NCBI GenBank assembly: GCA_009781045.1
Contig: WQYW01000014.1
Coordinates: 1-51,081 of the forward strand
DNA: 51,081 bases
Direction: 5' to 3'
Source: Alphaproteobacteria bacterium
GTDB lineage: Bacteria; Pseudomonadota; Alphaproteobacteria; Rhizobiales; Xanthobacteraceae
A program made the translations under genes and the position numbers. Numbering within the stretch: the stretch's first letter is position 1; the number at the start of each line of letters is the position of its first letter. The notes beneath the pieces are model-generated. The model searched no databases and had not been told where the DNA came from. It worked only from the letters and a program-made list of their open reading frames with translations. Shown one piece after another: positions 34,148 through 43,396 of the stretch.

Positions 34148-37100
34148 TCACCTCCTAAGCACTGCCTCGAGCGCCGCGTCGAGGCTCGCATGCGGAACTT
34201 CGACCAGTTCGGGGATCTCGGTCCACAACAGCGCCGCCCGCACCTGGTGGCTCGGGTAGAGCGCCGCAAGCACGGCACGGTAGAGAGCGAGCTGGCGCAC
34301 ATAGGCGCGTGGAGCCTCCGTCACCGGAACCGGCGGTCTCTGGTTGGTCTTGTAGTCGACGATCAGGACTTCGCCGTCGCCCACCACCAGGCGGTCGATC
34401 TGCCCGGACACCAGCACGGCCGACCGCCCCTCGCGCTCCAGCCGCCCGATGATGGATACTTCGGCGCGGCTGCCGGCGCAAAACACGGGCGCAAAACTCG
34501 GATTTTCGATCACCGCAAGAACCTGATCGACGACGCGCTGACACAGCGCCTGCGACCAGTCGGGGGCGTTGCGCGCCAGGAATTCGAGCGCCGCCCCCGG
34601 TCGCCGCGAGGGATCAAGATCCGGCAGCGACTGCAGCAGGCGATGGGCCAGCGTGCCCCGTCGTACCGCATCAAGGCGCGCCACGTCGGCCTCCTCCCGG
34701 GTCCGGGTCTGAGGCGCCGCCGGAACTTCATCCTCCTCCTCGCTGGAAGAGGGCCGCAGCTCACATCCGTCGATCACATCGACCACGCCCTCCCTGAGCC
34801 ACGTCGGCAGTTCCGCCCGCGCCTCGCCCCGCCCGGCTGCGACCACTTCTTCGTCCGCGCCATCTCCTCGCGTAAAACGCCGCACCCGACCCACCGGGCT
34901 GTCGATCACTTCCTCCTTGAGGCCGCTCGCGCGGAGGCCTTTGTCGATCAGATCATACCAGCTCAGCTCACGCACTTCGCTCCGGTTGCGCGCCAGATAG
35001 CCGCCGATGATCAGGCGGTCCGCGGCCCGGGTCATAGCAACATAGAGCAGGCGCCTGTATTCGTCCTCGACCTCGGCGAGCATGCGGGCCCGCGCCTCGC
35101 CCACCACAGGTGGATCCTCGTCCCTGGAACCAGCCCAGACCACCACATCCCCGGCCGCCTCGCCCATATCGATCAAGGGAAGCTTGGGGCGGTCGGTCGG
35201 AGACGTCGTGGTGTCGACCAGAAACACCACCGGAGCCTCCAGACCTTTGGCGCCGTGGACGGTCATGACGCGCACTTCGTCGCGCGAGATCTCCATGTCG
35301 CGCTTGACCTCGGTGTCGGCCGCACGCAGCCACGCCATGAAGCCCTGCAGCGACGCCGGTGCTTTGGTCTCATAGCTGAGCGCAAGTTCCAGGAACTCAT
35401 CCAGCGCATCATTGGCCTCGGGGCCAAGCCGGCGCAGCATGCGGGCGCGCCCGCCGTCACCAAGCACCCATGCATAAAAGGCAAACGGGCTCTCCTGCGC
35501 CCGCACTTCGCAGGCGACAAGCCGGCCCCGTGCCTCATCAAATCGGGCATTGCCTGCGGCCTGCGCCTCCAATGCCTGGCGCAGCGTCCCCTCCCGGTCA
35601 TGGCCGAGCTTGAACAGATCGTCGTCGTCGAGACCGAAGAGCGGTCTCTTGAGCGCCACCGCAAGCGCCAGATCATCGGCCGGCAACAACAGCGCATCCG
35701 TGAGATTCATCAGATCGATGATGGCGATATGCTCGGTGAGCTTGAGCCGGTCGGCACCAGCCACCGGGATATTGGCGTGTTTGAGCGCCTGAATCACGGC
35801 ATTGAAAACCGCACCGCGCTTGCGCACCAGAACCAGCACGTCGCCGAAACGGAGAAGCCGCCGCCGGCCATTGGGCCCGGTGAGCGTGCCGTCCCCGATC
35901 AGGCGGCGGATCTCACCCTCCACGCGACGCGCCAGCTTGACCTCCGCGCTGGTCACCGCGACACCGTCAAAGGGCGCGCGCCAACCCTCGATGTCCTGCT
36001 TCTGGTCGTGCTCGGTGAGATCCCACAGATCGATCAGGCTCCGACCCGCGTCCTCGAGCGCCTGGTGCAGCGGCGGGGTGTCCTGGGCATGAATACTGTG
36101 AAAAATGCCGGCATCCTGGAACACCTGGTCCACCGCATGCAGGATCGCCGCCCCCGAACGAAAGGAGTAATTGAAAGCGATGGGATCGAATTTGAGACCG
36201 GCAGCGACGAAGTCGCGCTGCAGCTGGCGGCGGCGGTGATCAAATTCCCGCGGTGCCGCTCCCTGGAAGGAGAAGATCGACTGCTTCTCGTCGCCGACCG
36301 CAAACACGGTGCGCGTGATCGGTCCGCGCGCACCGGCGCCGGCGCTGAACTCGGCAATCAGATGGGCGACAATTTCCCACTGGCTTGGACTGGTGTCCTG
36401 CGCCTCGTCGATCAGCACATGATCGACGCCACGGTCGAGTTTATAGTGCACCCATCCGGCGCTGACCCGATTGAGCATGGCAAGTGTGTGAACGATCAGG
36501 TCATCATAGTCGAGCAGGCCACGCTCGGCTTTCTCGCGGCGGTAGGCCGCAGAGACGGCCGTGGCCACATGAACCAGAGCCACCGTGCGGTCCCGTACCA
36601 CCAGAGCGCGCCGTCGCGCGATCAGACCTTCGAGCCGCCCGGCTTCCTCATCAAAGCGGCCGGCAAGGCTGGGATTACGGCTGCGGCACGGCTTGGTCAG
36701 CAGCGAGCCGCGCAATGTCCTTTTCTTCGTGAAGAAGACATCAAGCCAGGCATCGACCTGATCGGAACCCGAACACTGAGCCGCGTCTCGCAGCCGCGTG
36801 ACGATGGCGCCGCCGCCGGCGCGATCAATCGCGCTGGCAACCTCCTGCCACTGCCTGCGCGGCAGCAGTGGGCCGTCTACAATGTCGCGATGGAGCGCCG
36901 CGAAACTGTCGGCAGCATCCACGCCGAGAACAGCGTGAAGGCCGGCCAGCGCGGACTCGACACTGCCGGCCCGGTCAATCCAGGCCTGGAAATGATCCCG
37001 GCTGAGACAGGCCTTGCTCACCACCTCCTGGAAGATCTCGTCGCTGGCCCATGCCATGCCGGTCGCCAGTGCCCGTCCAAGCGTCGAATCACCGTCCCGT

Positions 37101-37615
37101 GCGGCCTCCAGCAGCACTTTGAGATTGGCGCGCTCCATCATGTTGGTCTGGTCGCGGTCATCCATCACCGCAAAACGCGCCGGCACATTGGCCTCGAAGG
37201 GAAACTGCTGCAAGAGCCGCGTGCACAACGCGTGGATGGTCTGGACCTTCAAGCCACCCGGAGCCTCCAGCGCGCAGGCAAAGAGTCTGCGCGCCTCATC
37301 GCGCAGCCGCGCATCCGGGCGTGGGATGCCGGTGGCGGCAATCGCTTCATCAAGTTCTGCATCATCCAGCCGGACCCAGCGGCCGAGCGTGGCGAAGACG
37401 CGCTCGGCCATGTTGGCGGCCGCAGCCTTGGTGAAGGTGATGCACAGGATCTTCTCCGGCGCCACACCATTGAGCAGAAGCCGGATCACGCGCTGAACCA
37501 GAACATGGGTCTTGCCGGCACCGGCATTGGCGGAGACGAAGGCCGAGGCCAGCGGGTCGGAGGCCCGGGCCTGTCGTGCCAGCACGTCCTCCGGGATACT
37601 GCGCGGTCCTGCCAT
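34148..37615 (-). CDS. addA: Double-strand break repair helicase-nuclease AddA
   Basis: AddA is the UvrD-like helicase and nuclease of the AddAB complex, which resects DNA ends for RecA-dependent repair in alphaproteobacteria. The start at ATG 37615 overlaps the addB stop (TGATG). The 1155-residue protein shows Walker A ANAGAGKTHVLVQR (from residue 29), LCITFTKAAAANMAERVF, motif II LIDEAQDTSPSQWEIV, motif V VMTVHGAKGLEAPVVFL and a helicase C-terminal TRAADRLIIGGYL. A RecB-family nuclease domain near the end carries the catalytic EVLIVDYKTNQ. It is intact and complete. Downstream, where trxA is expected, the accessory insert begins. Confidence 0.96.
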   Translation of the reverse strand: MAGPRSIPEDVLARQARASDPLASAFVSANAGAGKTHVLVQRVIRLLLNGVAPEKILCITFTKAAAANMAERVFATLGRWVRLDDAELDEAIAATGIPRPDARLRDEARRLFACALEAPGGLKVQTIHALCTRLLQQFPFEANVPARFAVMDDRDQTNMMERANLKVLLEAARDGDSTLGRALATGMAWASDEIFQEVVSKACLSRDHFQAWIDRAGSVESALAGLHAVLGVDAADSFAALHRDIVDGPLLPRRQWQEVASAIDRAGGGAIVTRLRDAAQCSGSDQVDAWLDVFFTKKRTLRGSLLTKPCRSRNPSLAGRFDEEAGRLEGLIARRRALVVRDRTVALVHVATAVSAAYRREKAERGLLDYDDLIVHTLAMLNRVSAGWVHYKLDRGVDHVLIDEAQDTSPSQWEIVAHLIAEFSAGAGARGPITRTVFAVGDEKQSIFSFQGAAPREFDHRRRQLQRDFVAAGLKFDPIAFNYSFRSGAAILHAVDQVFQDAGIFHSIHAQDTPPLHQALEDAGRSLIDLWDLTEHDQKQDIEGWRAPFDGVAVTSAEVKLARRVEGEIRRLIGDGTLTGPNGRRRLLRFGDVLVLVRKRGAVFNAVIQALKHANIPVAGADRLKLTEHIAIIDLMNLTDALLLPADDLALAVALKRPLFGLDDDDLFKLGHDREGTLRQALEAQAAGNARFDEARGRLVACEVRAQESPFAFYAWVLGDGGRARMLRRLGPEANDALDEFLELALSYETKAPASLQGFMAWLRAADTEVKRDMEISRDEVRVMTVHGAKGLEAPVVFLVDTTTSPTDRPKLPLIDMGEAAGDVVVWAGSRDEDPPVVGEARARMLAEVEDEYRRLLYVAMTRAADRLIIGGYLARNRSEVRELSWYDLIDKGLRASGLKEEVIDSPVGRVRRFTRGDGADEEVVAAGRGEARAELPTWLREGVVDVIDGCELRPSSSEEEDEVPAAPQTRTREEADVARLDAVRRGTLAHRLLQSLPDLDPSRRPGAALEFLARNAPDWSQALCQRVVDQVLAVIENPSFAPVFCAGSRAEVSIIGRLEREGRSAVLVSGQIDRLVVGDGEVLIVDYKTNQRPPVPVTEAPRAYVRQLALYRAVLAALYPSHQVRAALLWTEIPELVEVPHASLDAALEAVLRR

Positions 37616-40600
37616 CACTCTTCTCCCACCAGAGCCGACCACTCCTTGACGCGAGCCAGATCGTCATAGCTGCCGTAGCGGTTGGTCCACATCGGCAGAT
37701 TGAGGGAGATATAGCCCTGTGCCTCATCATCAAACGCCCGGATCAGGGTCTCGAGCCGGGCCCGGGCCTGGACTGCCGCCTCGTCGGCGCTCTGGACCGT
37801 GTCCCCCTTGTTGCGCCGGAGTTCGAGAACAATTTCTTCACCGGGCGGGTTGTTGCCACTGAGATGGACATAGACCAGATTGCGCACCAGGCCCGCCGCA
37901 AGCCCCTCGAAGCCGCCCTCGCGCAGGATCGCCGCTTCCAGTGGCAGCTGGGGTGAGAGGCCGATACAGACCTGCTTTCCGGTCGGGGGGGTGGTGGTCT
38001 TGAAGTCGAGGATGACGGACTGCCCACTGCAATCGCGCTCGATGCGGTCGGCGCGCGCAGTGAGGCGGAACTCGCGCTGAGGCGCCAGTGCGATGGTGAT
38101 GGCACCGGCAACCTCGGCGTGGATCGCCGCAATCGAAGACCTGCGCTGGCGCTCCCAGTCCACATACCAGGCCGCCACGCGCTGGAAGCGCGGCCACCAC
38201 AGCGCCCTCGCCTCCGCATGTTCCATCAAGGGCGCGAAACATTCTTCGCCGATGGCACATAGAATCTGCACCGCGTCGGCAGGCAGTTCGTGTGCGTATC
38301 GCACGGCAAAGCGGCGCAGCGCCTCATGGATGGCCGAGCCCCGATCCGCCCGCGACAACGGCGTGTCGACCGCATCGAGCGCCACCAGGCGCAGGATATA
38401 CCGGGCATAAATGGTATAGGGGTCGCGCAGCAGATGCTCAATCGCGGTCACACTGAGCTGCAGCGGACGGCTTGACTGCGGCGGTTTCGGGCATGGCGGG
38501 GCAACCGGCACGACCTGGTCGGGGCGGTCGAGGGCATGGGCATAGGCGACATAGCGGGCCCCGAGATCGCAGGCTGCCTTCCAGTGGGGGCCGGCAATCG
38601 CTTCCAGCCGATGCAGGAAACGCGACGCCACCGCCGGTGCCCCGCCGGATTTGGCGGCATGGGTGAAGATGACCTCGTCGGCACCCAGCAACTGCACGAA
38701 GTCATGAGCTGACAGGCCGATTCGCCGCTCCGGCAGATCGAGGCCGAGTTCATGGCGCATCGGCCGGCTCAGCCAGGGATCAATACGGGGCGTCGGCGGC
38801 CACACGCCCTCCACCAGGCCGCCGATAATAACACGATCGGCCCGCATCAGGCGCGATTCCAGAGGCCCGAGGATCTGGAGGCGGGCGGCATGGCTCTCCG
38901 AACGGCGCACGGCGCGGTCGGCGAAGGCGGTCTCGAATGTTTCGGCGTAGTCGGCAGGACGCAGCTCAAGGCCGCTCACCTCTGCCCCGAGGAGATCCTC
39001 AAAAGCACGCGCCAGAGCGGCTCCATCGCGATTGAGAAGCGCGCCAGCCACGCCGCCCGGATCCGCCGACAACGCAATCACGATCGCCCGGTGGGCCCGC
39101 GCCAGCTCCACGAAATCACAGGTCCTGGCGGGCGAAAGCGCCTCCATCGGCGCCAGTGCCTGGCCGAGCGCCGCGATCAGCGCTGCAATGCCGGCGACAT
39201 CCTCCTCGGACAGTCGCGCACGCGGTTCGGAGCGGTGGAGCGAGCAGGGTTGCTGACGCCGGAATTTCTCAATCTCGGTCGCGAAGCGGGCGAATTCGCG
39301 CTCCAGGGCGGCACTGCCGGCGCCCGGGCGGGTGCCGCGCAGCAGCGCCAGTTCCAGCGCCTCGATCGCGGCTTTCCATTCCCCTTGCGCCCGCCCGAGA
39401 CGAAAACGCGGATGCTTGAGCAGGGCCAGCAGCGTCGCCGGCTCCAGCCCCTCGGTGGCGGCACGTGCGGCAAGGCGGGCGAAAATCCCGGCTCCGGTAT
39501 CCATCAGGGCATCGCCGCCGGAATCATCGAAAGCAAGCTGCCAGCGCCCCAGTGCCGCCATCACCCGTCGCGCCAGGGCCCGGTCCGCGGTCACCAGCGC
39601 CGCCGACCTGCCGAGATGGCGGGCCTCGCGCATAATGATGGCGATCGCAAGCGCCTCAATTTCCGGATTTTCCGCCTCCACGACCGCGACATTGCTCATG
39701 CCCTGCGCAATCCCTTGCGCAATCCGGTCCTGGCGCAGCTGCTCGTGCCATTTGTCCGTGGTGGTCGAGGGCCGCATGATTTCGCTGGCGAGGACATCGC
39801 GCCCGCCTGGCAACGGCGCGCTCAGAATCTCGACCTGCGTCCGCCTGATCCCCATCGTCCGCAACAGGTTGTGGAGAGCATATTGGGGGTGGTTCGACAG
39901 AGCAACGGACTGCACCCGCCCGGCCGTGTCCCTCACCCCGCCGATACGCTGCCAGGCCTCCTCGTCAAGTTCGGTGTCGAGACCCGGCAGCACCACGGCA
40001 CCCTGCGACAGGCCTGCAACCGCACTGAGAAACCGCGCCGTCGCCGGCATCGAGCCGGTGGAGCCGGCGGCGAGAACCGGCTTGTCGGGCCGTGCGGAGA
40101 GCCGCGCCGCCTCGGCCGTGATCAGCAGATCCCGCCGTGCCGCGGGCTCGATGCGGTTGATCTCCCTGAGATAGAGCGGCCAGGTCGCCTGCGCGATGCG
40201 CAGGAACTCCAGACTGTGCTGCCAGTAGGGATCGAGCTGATCGGGCACCAGGCCGTCGAGCGCGCCCCAGTCGACATCGCGCGTCACCATGTCATCGATC
40301 AGTCGCGCCAGATCCTGAGCCAGTGCCAGGGTCGAGGCTGGACCGCCGACCACCAGTGGCGCCAGCACCGGCCCCTTCGCCCAGGCGCCGACCAGCCGCG
40401 CCAGGGTCAGGCGGCGCTCCAGTTCGCCGAGCGCCGGCGGCACATCGAGCGGTGCCGTCCCCGACAAAGGATCGGTCTCACCGGCAAAAGCCAGCTCGTC
40501 CTCGTCAATATCGCCAAGTGCCACGATGCGCGGCAGTACCATGGCGCTTGCGTTCATCTCCGCCAGAAACACTTCGCGCGCCTGGCGCATGGCACGACGG

Positions 40601-40740
40601 GTGGGCAGATAGAAGGTGAGATCGGCAAGCCGCGCCGGCTCCTTGCGCGGCTCAAAGCCCTCGATCAGACGGCCGTCGACCAGGGCGGCAATAACGGCAG
40701 GCAGAAATGGCACTGAAAGCGGAACGCTGAAAACACGCAT
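37615..40740 (-). CDS. addB: Double-strand break repair protein AddB
   Basis: The 1041-residue second subunit of AddAB, a helicase-like scaffold with its own nuclease domain that helps Chi-type recognition in the complex. Alphaproteobacterial AddB hallmarks are LTFYLPTRRAMRQAREVFLA near the N-terminus, RVIIGGLVEGVWPPTPRIDP, LSVTAIEHLLRDPYTIYARY and a nuclease motif SVILDFKTTTPPTGKQV near residue 930. It lacks a clear Walker A, as is usual for this subunit. It is translationally coupled to addA. A 90-bp internal piece (38671-38760) is duplicated at 31421-31510. Confidence 0.95.
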   Translation of the reverse strand: MRVFSVPLSVPFLPAVIAALVDGRLIEGFEPRKEPARLADLTFYLPTRRAMRQAREVFLAEMNASAMVLPRIVALGDIDEDELAFAGETDPLSGTAPLDVPPALGELERRLTLARLVGAWAKGPVLAPLVVGGPASTLALAQDLARLIDDMVTRDVDWGALDGLVPDQLDPYWQHSLEFLRIAQATWPLYLREINRIEPAARRDLLITAEAARLSARPDKPVLAAGSTGSMPATARFLSAVAGLSQGAVVLPGLDTELDEEAWQRIGGVRDTAGRVQSVALSNHPQYALHNLLRTMGIRRTQVEILSAPLPGGRDVLASEIMRPSTTTDKWHEQLRQDRIAQGIAQGMSNVAVVEAENPEIEALAIAIIMREARHLGRSAALVTADRALARRVMAALGRWQLAFDDSGGDALMDTGAGIFARLAARAATEGLEPATLLALLKHPRFRLGRAQGEWKAAIEALELALLRGTRPGAGSAALEREFARFATEIEKFRRQQPCSLHRSEPRARLSEEDVAGIAALIAALGQALAPMEALSPARTCDFVELARAHRAIVIALSADPGGVAGALLNRDGAALARAFEDLLGAEVSGLELRPADYAETFETAFADRAVRRSESHAARLQILGPLESRLMRADRVIIGGLVEGVWPPTPRIDPWLSRPMRHELGLDLPERRIGLSAHDFVQLLGADEVIFTHAAKSGGAPAVASRFLHRLEAIAGPHWKAACDLGARYVAYAHALDRPDQVVPVAPPCPKPPQSSRPLQLSVTAIEHLLRDPYTIYARYILRLVALDAVDTPLSRADRGSAIHEALRRFAVRYAHELPADAVQILCAIGEECFAPLMEHAEARALWWPRFQRVAAWYVDWERQRRSSIAAIHAEVAGAITIALAPQREFRLTARADRIERDCSGQSVILDFKTTTPPTGKQVCIGLSPQLPLEAAILREGGFEGLAAGLVRNLVYVHLSGNNPPGEEIVLELRRNKGDTVQSADEAAVQARARLETLIRAFDDEAQGYISLNLPMWTNRYGSYDDLARVKEWSALVGEE

Positions 40741-40898
40741 GGCTGTCCTGATTCGCTCACCTCAGGCGACGTCATGACATGGACCGCATCGCTACAGTAC
40801 TGGCCCGGGCCGGTTTTTCCCCCGCTTTGACAGCCCTCGCCATCAAATCGCCTCCAGCCTGCTGGTTTCTCCTTTTCGGCGCAGACCAGCATCGCGAC
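40741..40898. other. Decayed 3' part of the PstS-like relic
   Basis: Between the addB start and the recognisable PstS-like relic. Frames here are broken and no feature could be assigned. Confidence 0.3.
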
Positions 40899-41371
40899 CT
40901 GGCTGGCCCGGCCTTCGCCGCCCTGAAAGGCCATGATTTTTCCTCGACTTCCACCAACGTCCTTCCAATCGTTGATCCTGGCGCTGTAAATGTCGCGGAT
41001 CTGGCTGATGTTCAACTCCTTCACCGGGTTCCTGTCATTGACAGGAAAGACCAGGGCGTCACGGGCAATCGGCGTCAGGCTATAGGCCCCTCTTTTCCGC
41101 GGCCTGTGTTCTCTGCACCGCGGTGGGGGCGGTGGCAAAGATCATCTCGGCCCGCCCTTCAAGCAGCGCCTCATAGGGTGCCGGGGGCACGGCTGACGCG
41201 CACCGCGTTGTAGAGAGCATCGTCGAGCTGAACGGGTCTTTCCTCCCTGCCATAGATGCTGTTGGCGGCGGTTGCATAGAGCGGAGCCAGAGCCACTGCG
41301 CCATCGAGTTTCGGGGGATCCCGATCAATCCGCAAGGATGGTCCCAGCTTCGGCAGAGCCAGATTCATTTC
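40899..41371 (-). pseudogene. PstS-like phosphate-binding protein, frameshifted remnant
   Basis: Three minus-strand frames in succession give one PstS-like substrate-binding domain. The first reads PPKLDGAVALAPLYATAANS, the second YEALLEGRAEMIFATAPTAV, and the third YSLTPIARDALVFPVNDRNP then ISQIRDIYSARINDWKDVGG and AFQGGEGRASQ. These are the phosphate-binding-protein motifs (SGT/RAP-type loop, IxR-(E/D)-Ala-x-Val-Phe-x-Val-N, and NW-x-x-VGG). Frameshifts lie near 41190 and 41090 and the signal sequence is absent. It is directly fused to the 3' end of the broken vapC, so it is a dead fragment. Confidence 0.65.
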
Positions 41372-41389
41372 CCGCGAGAATAGGGTGGA

Positions 41390-41755
41390 GCCGTCAGCCA
41401 CGTGGTCGTCGCTGGTCAGCAAGGTGATGCCTTCGACCGTGGCCTGGGCAATGAGAAGGCGATCAAATGGATCCCTGTGAAGGGGGTGGTAAATCCTGAA
41501 CAGCCAGGACGTGGGTGGCGAGGATTGGCAGCTCGTGATATTCATTGTCCAGCAACGCTTCCGCGAAGCACCCTTACGATCAACCTCGAAATCCGGGCGG
41601 TGGAGGCCATGCCTGATCGCCATTTCCAAGATACTTGCAACGCTGAACAGCAGTGTGTTCTCCAAATTCCCGATGAAACTCCGTGCGACCTTCGACAAGC
41701 GAAGCGAATTCGAAGAGGTCCAGATCAGGAGGTGGGTGTCCAACGGAAGTTTCAG
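41390..41755 (-). pseudogene. VapC PIN-domain toxin with compensating frameshifts and a lost start
   Basis: The protein reads LDTHLLIWTSSNSLRLSKVA, LLFSVASILEMAIRHG, then a scrambled stretch, then PLHRDPFDRLLIAQATVEGI and LLTSDDHVADG. All four acid positions of a PIN toxin are identifiable. In the scrambled part another frame restores FAEALLDNEYHELPILATHV and LAVQDLP, so there is a missing base near 41572 and an extra C in the CCCCC run near 41487. The start expected at the antitoxin stop overlap is CTG (CTGA at 41755-41752) where relatives have ATG; TTG 41743 is another possibility. The stop is also lost, with the frame entering PstS-like DNA. Confidence 0.7.
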
Positions 41756-41997
41756 TGCTCCCCTTCGAACATCGCTGCAATTTCGTCTTCGCCCATGCGA
41801 TCAAACTCATCTGGAACCTTGAACTGGCCCTCGAGAAAGCCGATGCAACGCACCATGCTGCCAACCGGGGTGGAGATGGCAGTGACCTTCACGAGCGGCT
41901 TGCCAGCTTTTGCAATGATAAACGACTCGCCATTGGCTGCCTGTTCGACCAGTTTCGAGAGCGGGATCTTCGCCTGATGGATGTTGACGATTTGCAC
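41752..41997 (-). CDS. Phd/YefM-family antitoxin (VapB-type partner)
   Basis: An intact 81-residue antitoxin that would bind and neutralise the adjacent PIN toxin and repress the operon. It begins MQIVNIHQAKIPLSKLVEQA, the Phd/YefM DNA-binding fold, continues GESFIIAKAGKPLVKV, and ends with an acidic helix (DEFDRMGEDEIAAMFEGEH) typical of toxin wrapping. Its stop overlaps the degraded vapC start. With the toxin apparently inactivated, it may persist as an orphan repressor or simply not yet have decayed. Confidence 0.85.
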   Translation of the reverse strand: MQIVNIHQAKIPLSKLVEQAANGESFIIAKAGKPLVKVTAISTPVGSMVRCIGFLEGQFKVPDEFDRMGEDEIAAMFEGEH

Positions 41998-42426
41998 AGA
42001 AGTCTCCGATCTGTCCAGGTGGACTGAACCAGCCTGGTCAACAACGGATGACGCTCAATTTCAATTGGGATCACAAGTGTTGACCCCACCCGCGAAGGGG
42101 GCGCGCCTGCTATTTCCCCGGCGTCGCAACCAGGGCGTCACGGAGCGCAATCGCAACCGGCGCTCGGATCGGCATCTGCGACAACGGCGCCCCCCTTCTC
42201 TGCCACCTTCAGCGGCACCTCCTGCGAAGCTGCGGCAGGGTGCGCACGCGTGTGGGCAAATCGCGCCGTCTGGGGAAGACCATGGCGCTATCAGACCGGG
42301 GCCTGACCACTGGTTGTGGATTGCGTGATTTTCGCAGGAGGCGGTTTTGCTGCGCTGACAGATGCGGCTCGGGCCGGGCGTGAGGCTTTGGCACCGCCAC
42401 AGCGGATTGCCTGGCCGGGCAGCCTG
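41998..42426. other. Gene-poor region between the VapBC module and the nucleotidyltransferase
   Basis: No gene-like frame on either strand. It holds the upstream region of the antitoxin gene. No operator repeats were obvious. Confidence 0.35.
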
Positions 42427-43155
42427 TCAGTGCCTCTCGCGCCTTCCCGCCAATGCCGCCTCCGCGGGAGCAATCGCATCCGGACTGCCGACATGCATCC
42501 ACAGACCCTCAAGCGGGATGCCGTAGAGGCGCCCCTCCTGTTCGACACGGGCAAATATCCCGGTCAGCGCAAACCCGCCTTGCGGGGCTGAGGCAAGGAT
42601 CGCGGGCGAGAGGATTGCCGCCCCGGCGTAGACCAGCGGCACCTCCTGTCTTGAGCCTCGGGCGCAGAGCCGGCCATCCTCCGCCATGCTGTAGTCGCCG
42701 CGACCGCTATAGCCGAGGCTGCCCGCAACCGGCGCCATCAGAAGCAGCACATCCATCGCTGCGGGGTCGAACCGGTCGGCCATTCGCGCCAGATTGGGGC
42801 GCCCGGCATCAATCCACAGCGTGTCCGAATTGACATGAAAGAAGGGGGCATCGCCCAGCAGCGGCAGGGCCTTGACCACACCGCCGCCGGTACCCAGGAC
42901 CTCCCCGTCCTCACGCGAAATCACCACGCGCGGCGAGATGCGCGGCGCCACATGGGCGATGATCTGCTCCGGCAGGTAATGCACATTGACCACGGCCTCC
43001 GTGACCCCGACCGCAGCCAGTCGGTCGAGGACGTGATCAAGCAGGGCCCGGCCGGCAACTGGAACCAGGGGTTTGGGCATTTTCTCGGTCAGCGGACGCA
43101 TGCGCAGGCCAAAGCCCGCAGCTAACACCATCGCCCTGTCGGGTTTGACAGCCAT
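42427..43155 (-). CDS. Sugar-phosphate nucleotidyltransferase (MurU-like)
   Basis: A 242-residue NTP-transferase of the type found beside addB in many alphaproteobacteria. It resembles MurU, which activates N-acetylmuramate-1-phosphate with UTP in cell-wall recycling, but the substrate here is not proven. The signature [20 protein letters not shown] with [16 protein letters not shown] is at the N-terminus, followed by [10 protein letters not shown] and [10 protein letters not shown] (metal-binding Asp), and [20 protein letters not shown] at the end. ATG 43155 has GGAA six bases upstream; GTG 43200 is an alternative. The anomeric kinase/phosphotransferase and tsaE that often accompany it are absent here. 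Confidence 0.88.
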   Translation of the reverse strand: MAVKPDRAMVLAAGFGLRMRPLTEKMPKPLVPVAGRALLDHVLDRLAAVGVTEAVVNVHYLPEQIIAHVAPRISPRVVISREDGEVLGTGGGVVKALPLLGDAPFFHVNSDTLWIDAGRPNLARMADRFDPAAMDVLLLMAPVAGSLGYSGRGDYSMAEDGRLCARGSRQEVPLVYAGAAILSPAILASAPQGGFALTGIFARVEQEGRLYGIPLEGLWMHVGSPDAIAPAEAALAGRRERH

Positions 43156-43396
43156 GTCTGTTCCAATTTCGAAAAGGTCTTCGGGCCTGGTCTCTACCAC
43201 AGGAGCGGCGCGGCACAGCCGCCAACACGCTCACCCCCTTGTCGAAGTAATCCAGTTGCGGTCACCGGTGACGCTCCCGAACCCGGCCCCTGATTTTCGC
43301 CGAAACGGAGCAATCAGGCGGATTGACGCGGCGCAAGCCGATTATCGCCGATTGAGACTCCCGATCGGGAATATTTCGGGGATCAGAGGCGGCACG

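Noticed and set aside
34004..37669. A 1221-residue plus-strand frame opposite addA
   Set aside because: It is the antisense shadow of addA, caused by high GC codon bias; its translation is His/Gln/Arg-rich with no motif.
38752..40716. A 654-residue plus-strand frame opposite addB
   Set aside because: Antisense shadow of addB; no start signal or domain.
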